In this document: piece by piece, positions 59,550-64,000 of the stretch
Position numbering within the stretch: position 1 is the stretch's first letter
How the letters are laid out: each line of letters opens with the position of its first letter
Source of the DNA: CAZXWN01 sp964644695 [NCBI: uncultured bacterium]
GTDB lineage: Bacteria; UBP4; UBA4092
Reading direction: 5' to 3'
Assembly: GCA_964644695.1 (NCBI GenBank)
Contig: CAZXWN010000003.1
Coordinates: 182,125-246,124, forward strand
Length of the DNA stretch: 64,000 bases
Program-made: the position numbers and the translations under genes
Notes under the pieces: model-generated
Database searches by the model: none
Told to the model about the DNA's origin: nothing
The model's input: the letters and a program-made list of their open reading frames with translations, nothing else

Positions 59550-60263
59550 TTATTGGTTTCTAATTTCAGCATTGATGGCATCTGCTGCCTCACCGGGATT
59601 TTGTGCCCGTGTGATGGGGCGGCCAATCACCAGATAATCCGCACCCAGTGACACAGCCTGAGCCGGTGTCATGACTCGCTTCTGGTCTCCCACATCTGCA
59701 CTGGCGGGTCGGATTCCGGGAACCACGAGTTTAAACTCTTTTCCTAATTCTTTTTTTAGTAATTCAATTTCATGTCCGGAGCAGACGACTCCGTCTAACT
59801 TGGCTTTCCGTGCCAGTGAAGCCCATCGCAATACTGTGTCACTGACCTGACCTTTGACTCCTATTTCATCGTTCAGAACAAAGGGAGAAATACTGGTCAA
59901 TACGGTCACACCGATGACTAATGGTGGCCGGGTTCCCATTTCCGCCGCGGTTTGGTCGGCTGCATCCCGGGCCGCCTGCATCATTTCCAGACCACCGGAA
60001 CAATGGACATTCACCATCCAGACTCCCATCCGGGTGGCAGCATTTACTGCCCCTTTGACGGTGTTGGGAATATCATGGAATTTGGCATCATAAAAGACCC
60101 TGCCGCCCTGGGCCTGTAATTCATCAATGATGGAGACTCCCAGGGTATTAAATAATTCAAGGCCTACCTTCCATGCCGCAATCTTACCCGTCAACTGGGT
60201 GGCCAGAGCGTGTGCTGATTCACGGTTAGAGACATCCAGTGCCACAATGATTTTAGATTCCAT
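59550..60263 (-). CDS. pyrF: Orotidine 5'-phosphate decarboxylase
   Basis: A 237-residue TIM-barrel enzyme of the short bacterial type. The catalytic segment FYDAKFHDIPNTV supplies the Lys and Asp tetrad, and VVPGIRPASADVGDQKRVMT with LVIGRPITRAQNPGEAA forms the phosphate-binding end. It catalyses the last step to UMP. Located between pyrE and pyrD, 50 bases from each, so likely one operon. Confidence 0.96.
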   Translation of the reverse strand: MESKIIVALDVSNRESAHALATQLTGKIAAWKVGLELFNTLGVSIIDELQAQGGRVFYDAKFHDIPNTVKGAVNAATRMGVWMVNVHCSGGLEMMQAARDAADQTAAEMGTRPPLVIGVTVLTSISPFVLNDEIGVKGQVSDTVLRWASLARKAKLDGVVCSGHEIELLKKELGKEFKLVVPGIRPASADVGDQKRVMTPAQAVSLGADYLVIGRPITRAQNPGEAADAINAEIRNQ

Positions 60264-60313
60264 CTCGACTCCTGAAAGATATGGTTAATGACTTATCCGG
60301 GGTACCGCAATAT

Positions 60314-61264
60314 TTATCCGATTTTGAATTGTCCCACCAACTGAGACAACTTTTCTATGTTGTGTTTACTGCAATAGGATTCCAAACCCTTGACGACCTT
60401 GATAGATGTTTTCGGCTCAATCAGATTTCCGGTTCCAACCGATACCGCCGACGCTCCGGCCAGTAAAAACTCAACAGCATCACTGTATTTGAGGATACCC
60501 CCCATTCCAATGACCGGGACTTTCACGGACTTGGCTGTCTGATAAACCTGATATAACGCCAGTGATTTAATGGCAGGGCCGGAAACTCCACCCTTCCATG
60601 TTCCTAATCGGGACTGGCGGGTCTCAATATCAATACTGAGGCCATTAAAGGTATTAACGGCGACAATGGCATCTGCGCCCGCATTTTCAACCGCCTTGGC
60701 TATCATGCCGATGTCGGTCACATTCGGGGTCAATTTAGCAAAAACAGGGTAATCACTCACGGCTTTAACAGCACTGACGACACTGGCTGCCGCCATCGGA
60801 TCGATTCCGAAGCTGACGCCTCCTGCCTTCACATTGGGACAGGACAAATTTAGTTCCAGAGCAGATATCCCCGTCAGTCCTTTCAACCGGGAGGCTAACT
60901 CGGCAAACTGTTCCGGTGTTTCCCCCATGATACTGACAATCAGCGGTATTTTAAGGAATGACTGGAGTTCGGGAAGTTTGTGGGAAACAAATTCCTCAAT
61001 ACCGATATTTTGAAGTCCGACAGAATTCATCATGCCCGATGTGACAGGAATAACTCGTGGGGCTGGATTTCCGGGGCGGGGTTTTAATGTCAGGGTCTTG
61101 GTGACCACTCCCCCTAATCGGTTTACTTCCATGACTTCGGCAAACTCATTTCCATATCCAAAGGTACCTGCTGATACAAGGACCGGGTTTGAAAAGGGTA
61201 TCCCGGCAATATGGAAACTTAAATCGGGTGTCATCACGATATCTATTTTATCATCACTGTTCAT
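60314..61264 (-). CDS. pyrD: Dihydroorotate dehydrogenase, class 1 (PyrD type B)
   Basis: A 316-residue FMN TIM-barrel enzyme. The catalytic base is Cys in ALELNLSCPNVKAGGVSFG, which marks class 1 rather than the Ser-containing class 2. VSAGTFGYGNEFAEVMEVNR, LGGVVTKTLTLKPRPGNP, KLTPNVTDIG and GMGGILKYSDAVEFLLAGAS are typical of the NAD-linked class 1B. That class normally pairs with an iron-sulfur PyrK subunit, which is not present in the window. First gene of the pyr cluster. Confidence 0.94.
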   Translation of the reverse strand: MNSDDKIDIVMTPDLSFHIAGIPFSNPVLVSAGTFGYGNEFAEVMEVNRLGGVVTKTLTLKPRPGNPAPRVIPVTSGMMNSVGLQNIGIEEFVSHKLPELQSFLKIPLIVSIMGETPEQFAELASRLKGLTGISALELNLSCPNVKAGGVSFGIDPMAAASVVSAVKAVSDYPVFAKLTPNVTDIGMIAKAVENAGADAIVAVNTFNGLSIDIETRQSRLGTWKGGVSGPAIKSLALYQVYQTAKSVKVPVIGMGGILKYSDAVEFLLAGASAVSVGTGNLIEPKTSIKVVKGLESYCSKHNIEKLSQLVGQFKIG

Positions 61265-61352
61265 TGTGTCATCCAGAAAGGTTTTCCCATGATATACTGT
61301 TACTTATCTGAGCAAGGATAATTTTCCTCTTCACAAATGAAAAGGAGTCATT

Positions 61353-61565
61353 ATGAAAAAGATGTACAGATGGGTCTTGGTAACAACAGTGGTCGTCATG
61401 TCTCTGGCCTTGTCGGGTTGTTCGACAGTCAAAGGAATGGGTGATGATTTGGATACACTCGGTCGAGGTATCCGTGGTAATCGTCCTTCTTCCAAGGCTG
61501 AAAAATCTACCCAGACAGTAAGCCAGAATGCTACTGTAACACCGGTCTCTGATACCTCCAAATAA
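61353..61565 (+). CDS. Small entericidin-like lipoprotein
   Basis: A 70-residue lipoprotein. A signal peptide ends in the lipobox SLALSGC, and STVKGMGDDLDTLGRGIRGN after the Cys resembles entericidin A/B (short lipoproteins with an NTVxGxGxD motif). The C-terminal 30 residues are Ser/Thr-rich and extended compared with enterobacterial entericidins. AAAGGAG precedes the ATG. Likely anchored in the outer membrane and stress- or growth-phase-regulated, by analogy only. Confidence 0.8.
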   Translation: MKKMYRWVLVTTVVVMSLALSGCSTVKGMGDDLDTLGRGIRGNRPSSKAEKSTQTVSQNATVTPVSDTSK

Positions 61566-61597
61566 CGGCCGGAATTACAACGCATCCCATTAAACTT

Positions 61598-61635
61598 AAA
61601 AGCCGAATCGATGATATTTTATCGATTCGGCTTTT
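61598..61635. terminator. Bidirectional terminator between the two small lipoprotein genes
   Basis: Perfect 15-bp stem AAAAGCCGAATCGAT / ATCGATTCGGCTTTT with an 8-base loop. Confidence 0.92.
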
Positions 61636-61655
61636 CATTTTTTGAAATCGTCTGA

Positions 61656-61877
61656 TTACTTCGTGGGCTTGGCAGGTTCCTGGACAGGAGCTTCTTTTTT
61701 CGTTGTCTCCGGGGCTTTCTGAGTGGAAGCGTCCTGATTCTTCAAGACCCGGCCTTTGTGGTAATAATACCCACCGGCAGCGCCCATTCCTAATATTACC
61801 GGAGCACATCCGGTCAAACTCAGGAGCAGCCAGGCTCCAATTACTAAAGTCACGATTCTTAATGTCATTTTCTTCAA
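61656..61877 (-). CDS. Small lipoprotein with a Gly-rich start and charged tail
   Basis: A 73-residue lipoprotein read from TTG 61877, which follows AGGAGGAGA at good spacing; ATG 61868 is the alternative. The lipobox is LLSLTGC. The mature part has APVILGMGAAGGYYYHKGR, a short Gly/Tyr segment seen in other small envelope lipoproteins, and then a Lys/Glu/Pro tail. A longer in-frame extension to ATG 61967 exists but gives an unlikely N-terminus. Function unknown. Confidence 0.65.
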   Translation of the reverse strand: MKKMTLRIVTLVIGAWLLLSLTGCAPVILGMGAAGGYYYHKGRVLKNQDASTQKAPETTKKEAPVQEPAKPTK

Positions 61878-62099
61878 GGTACCGTCTCCTCCTAAAGGGT
61901 CTGGTTTTCCTTTAGTATACCATTTCAACCCCCTTTCAGGTAGACAACACCCCTCTTTTCCTTTCATTTCCCCCTGAAATTCGACTTTTAACCCCCTTTT
62001 TTACCTGATGAACAAATTTTGGTCAAAAAGTGTTAATTAAGTAAAAAAATGTAAATCCTTTTCCGTTGACGGTTCTTACCCACTAAAGGAAACTAGATA

Positions 62100-62281
62100 A
62101 TAGCAATGGGGCTTTATTAAGATGTAAAGAGGAATTCCCGGATTAGTAAGATCCCCGAAATTGGTCACCGGGGGGTGACCCGGGCTAAACCGCCACTCAA
62201 AGTAGAGTGGCGGAGTTCATCAGAAATCGCGTTTTGATATGGGCAGGACGGAAATGTAACCGCCCTGTTTTTTCTTTTTAA
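62100..62281 (+). ncRNA. Candidate structured non-coding RNA with its own terminator
   Basis: In a 720-base gap. GGTCAC / GTGACC (62163-62180) and CCGCCACTC / GAGTGGCGG (62190-62213) form hairpins. CCCGG at 62137 and CCCCG at 62153 can pair with the CGGGG/CCGGG tracts, giving mutually exclusive folds. CAGGACGG / CCGCCCTG (62244-62267) followed by TTTTTTCTTTTT is an intrinsic terminator with no coding gene before it on this strand. I could not match it to a known riboswitch or 6S-type RNA. Confidence 0.4.
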
Positions 62282-62363
62282 TCACTATCTCCCCAAAATC
62301 TTTCCAGAAATATCTCTCCTTAACTTCATCTCCCTTTTTTAGTCGTGTCATATTGGCATTAAT

Positions 62364-62425
62364 AACGAACCGGAAACGAATCGGGTACGGACTTACTCGG
62401 ACCAGCTCCGTGGATGATTCGTTTA
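62364..62425. repeat. Palindromic intergenic repeat A, copy 5
   Basis: AACGAATC (62375-62382) pairs with GATTCGTT (62416-62423) outside a core that holds CTCGGACCAGCTCCGTGGAT. The left arm GAAACGAATCGGGTACGGA matches copy 1. Confidence 0.75.
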
Positions 62426-62490
62426 ATAAAAGGATTGTCTGGAGGGTTGCTCTTTATCTGAATCGTGACGAAATATCCTCTGAAATAAGA

Positions 62491-62496
62491 TATAAT
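62491..62496 (+). promoter_or_regulatory. Possible -10 box of the FKBP gene
   Basis: A perfect TATAAT 102 bases before the start codon; no clear -35. It would give a leader of about 95 bases. Confidence 0.35.
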
Positions 62497-62598
62497 TGAG
62501 GATGATTAGGTTTGGAAGTCTCCCCAAATAACGGCTGATGCCATAATACCGGGTGCCTTCAAGGAACCAGAGTCCAATTAAGGAAGGAAACCATTATT

Positions 62599-63027
62599 AT
62601 GGCCCAGGCAACAAAAGGCGATGTCGTTAAAGTTCATTACAAAGGCAGTCTGAATGATGGATCTGTATTTGATTCTTCTGAAGGGCGTGACCCACTTGAA
62701 TTCACCGTTGGTTCTGGACAGGTGATTGCCGGTTTTGATGAAGCTGTTACCGGAATGTCAATCAACGAAACCCGTACCGTAAAGATTCCCGCAGAAAATG
62801 CCTATGGTACTTATCAGGATGATATGCGAGTCACCGTCAAAAAAACCGACTTTCCTCCGGGTGTTGAACCCGCTGTTGGTCATATGCTGCAGATTCGGTC
62901 CGCTGATGGACAGTCTTTCCGGGTGCAGGTGCTCTCCATGACTGATACCGAAGTGGTGCTTGATGGAAATCATCCTCTGGCCGGTAAAGATTTGACCTTC
63001 GACATTACCTTAGTCGAAATTGCTTAA
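62599..63027 (+). CDS. SlyD-like FKBP-type peptidyl-prolyl isomerase
   Basis: A 142-residue protein. The FKBP part (VVKVHYKGSLNDGSVFDSSE, LEFTVGSGQVIAGFDEAVTG) is interrupted by the insert-in-flap domain at about residues 70-125, as in SlyD. The C-terminal metal-binding His/Cys tail of E. coli SlyD is absent. HPLAGKDLTFDITLVEIA closes the domain. It should act as a cytoplasmic folding helper. GGAAGG precedes the ATG. Own transcript with a terminator. Confidence 0.94.
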   Translation: MAQATKGDVVKVHYKGSLNDGSVFDSSEGRDPLEFTVGSGQVIAGFDEAVTGMSINETRTVKIPAENAYGTYQDDMRVTVKKTDFPPGVEPAVGHMLQIRSADGQSFRVQVLSMTDTEVVLDGNHPLAGKDLTFDITLVEIA

Positions 63028-63036
63028 CTGAAAAAT

Positions 63037-63074
63037 AAAACCGGAGACTCCCTGATGGGTGTCTCCGGTTTTTT
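63037..63074. terminator. Bidirectional terminator after the FKBP gene
   Basis: Perfect 12-bp stem AAAACCGGAGAC / GTCTCCGGTTTT with flanking A and T runs. Confidence 0.92.
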
Positions 63075-63090
63075 ATTGTCTGATTCTAAT

Positions 63091-63717
63091 TTACTTTTTG
63101 ACGGGAGTGGTGGCAGGTTTGACGGGTGAAGGTTTGATTTTGACCAGATTTTCCCGATTATTGACTACGGTATCTTTCCCCATCCAAATCGTCCATAAAG
63201 CCCGGACTAAGTCTGGATCCTTCCATGTCCCCAAAACTTTGTCATTCTGGATGGCGGATAATTGACCATCAGCCGTGGCTTCAAACTTCAGAACGGAACC
63301 CTTGGGTAAATCCTGTTTGAACGATTCCAACAAGGCCGTTTTATGAGCGCCCTTATACTGGGCTTTGGCTAACCCTTCACTCCAGGCCTCTTTGATTTGT
63401 TTACTGCTCACATTGTAGGTGAATTTCAAAACGAAGGCCTTGGCAACTTTGGCATTAGTCCAATAAGACAGTTGTTTTTCTGCATTGGATTCTGCCGGGA
63501 CAGCCTCTTTCTCCCCATAATGACCGACAGCATACACCTTGATGATGAACTTGGACCGGACATCGGTCCCCGTACAAGCCAGTGTCTTGTTGCCGGACTT
63601 CATCTCTGCCGCAAACTCCTGACCTGTTGCTGCCTCTTTGACTACCGCACTCCATCCGGCGATCGCCAGACTTGTTACCAGGATCACAGATAATACAAGA
63701 CGAATCATTTGACGCAT
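63091..63717 (-). CDS. Exported chalcone isomerase-like protein
   Basis: A 208-residue protein with a signal peptide (RLVLSVILVTSLAIAGWSAV). The mature part follows the chalcone-isomerase-like pattern: GTDVRSKFIIKVYAVGHYGE, then AKAFVLKFTYNVSSKQIKEA with its conserved helix, and SVLKFEATADGQLSAIQNDK. Bacterial members are periplasmic and do not act on flavonoids; fatty acid binding has been proposed for the fold. A Pro/Lys-rich tail closes it. Convergent with the FKBP gene. Confidence 0.85.
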   Translation of the reverse strand: MRQMIRLVLSVILVTSLAIAGWSAVVKEAATGQEFAAEMKSGNKTLACTGTDVRSKFIIKVYAVGHYGEKEAVPAESNAEKQLSYWTNAKVAKAFVLKFTYNVSSKQIKEAWSEGLAKAQYKGAHKTALLESFKQDLPKGSVLKFEATADGQLSAIQNDKVLGTWKDPDLVRALWTIWMGKDTVVNNRENLVKIKPSPVKPATTPVKK

Positions 63718-63814
63718 TTGTTTGATTATCCTCCTATAAGATTTGCCTTTATGGCTTTTCAGATTCTATCAAGTTCTATTTCCCTGAACAACCTGACCTG
63801 ATTTAGAAGGATAT

Positions 63815-64000
63815 CTATCGAGACGTGTGCCATTCCCGTTTCAAGTATTTTTCTTCCATTAATACCCGGATTTCCTGCTCCGGGATTGAATACCCCGGTT
63901 CTCCGGTGTTCCATGTACGGCACAGGGATTCTTTTATCTGATTTCGGGTGACGGGGATATTGGTTAAAAATTCCAAATGGGAACAATCTTTCCGATATTC
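63815..64000 (-). CDS. C-terminal fragment of an unidentified protein (cut by the window edge)
   Basis: The minus-strand frame entering at 64000 runs 61 codons to TAG at 63817-63815. The product (starting EYRKDCSHLEFLTNIPVTRN and ending MEEKYLKREWHTSR) has the charge and amphipathic pattern of a genuine coding end. A competing minus frame, 63759-63986, is rich in Pro, Gly, Arg and His and looks like a shadow. No function can be assigned from 61 residues. Confidence 0.5.
   Translation of the reverse strand, partial: EYRKDCSHLEFLTNIPVTRNQIKESLCRTWNTGEPGYSIPEQEIRVLMEEKYLKREWHTSR

Noticed and set aside
62205-62270. A glutamine-type (glnA) riboswitch, because of GTTCATC and GGACGGAA
   Set aside because: The GGACGG part belongs to the terminator stem and the rest of the consensus does not fit.
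63759-63986. A 75-codon minus-strand frame near the right edge
   Set aside because: It overlaps a more protein-like frame that runs off the window, and its Pro/Gly/Arg-rich composition looks like a shadow frame.

Overview
The window looks like one contig from an uncultivated diderm (Gram-negative-type) bacterium of moderate GC. Signs of an outer envelope are an entericidin-like lipoprotein, other lipobox proteins, an ABC polysaccharide exporter of Wzm/Wzt type, and type II secretion/type IV pilin-like proteins. The pilins end in a DPTNGTxSxGDIIR-type motif that I associate with poorly sampled phyla (PVC-, Sumerlaeota- or Omnitrophota-like), but I cannot place the organism from sequence alone. 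No rRNA, tRNA, CRISPR array, transposase or integrase was found. Both edges cut through a gene.

Layout. 1-2040: the Arg/Pro-rich tail of a truncated protein, then an ECF sigma factor overlapping a FecR-like membrane regulator. 2250-9400: hemolysin III, a MATE exporter, a low-GC patch with two small unrecognised genes (about 4.8-5.8 kb), a dolichyl-phosphate-mannose-synthase-like GT2, an ABC-F ATPase and a TetR regulator with a double operator. 9500-18800 (all minus): a GalU-like nucleotidyltransferase overlapping a glucuronokinase-like GHMP kinase, aspS, a zinc-ribbon sugar-nucleotide epimerase, two DUF507 genes, a D-lyxose-isomerase-like cupin with a PfkB kinase, and a membrane glycosyltransferase. 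18847-20082: an AraC regulator between two nearly perfect 28-bp direct repeats, apparently an inserted cassette. 20160-23757: a DUF4434 protein, a nucleotide N-hydrolase and mutL. 24130-28210: a tightly coupled five-gene operon of secreted beta-rich proteins, four of which look like paralogues and one of which is kelch-like. 28420-37440: citrate synthase, RNase HI, large secreted proteins, a GH2-like protein and a small Mor-like DNA-binding protein.

37750-49100: comB and a surface-polysaccharide locus. It holds a Wzm permease, a Wzt ATPase with an apparent fibronectin-III insertion, two ankyrin lipoproteins, a coiled-coil protein, a 1120-residue GT4-GT2-GT4 fusion, an ArnT-like transferase and a DUF3108 protein. 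49320-57950: three tandem pilins, two paralogous beta-helix proteins and a beta-propeller protein, the last three sharing a C-terminal Ig-like domain. 58070-64000: a methyltransferase, pyrE-pyrF-pyrD, small lipoproteins, a SlyD-like FKBP and a chalcone-isomerase-like protein.

The most novel material is RNA-level. Pilins 2 and 3 share a promoter and a conserved leader of over 200 nt. The two beta-helix genes share another promoter and a 5'-terminal stem that encloses a near-perfect Shine-Dalgarno sequence with no start codon in the right place. Together they suggest a leader-RNA system controlling abundant surface proteins. A palindromic intergenic repeat family (five copies) and a candidate terminator-bearing ncRNA add to this.
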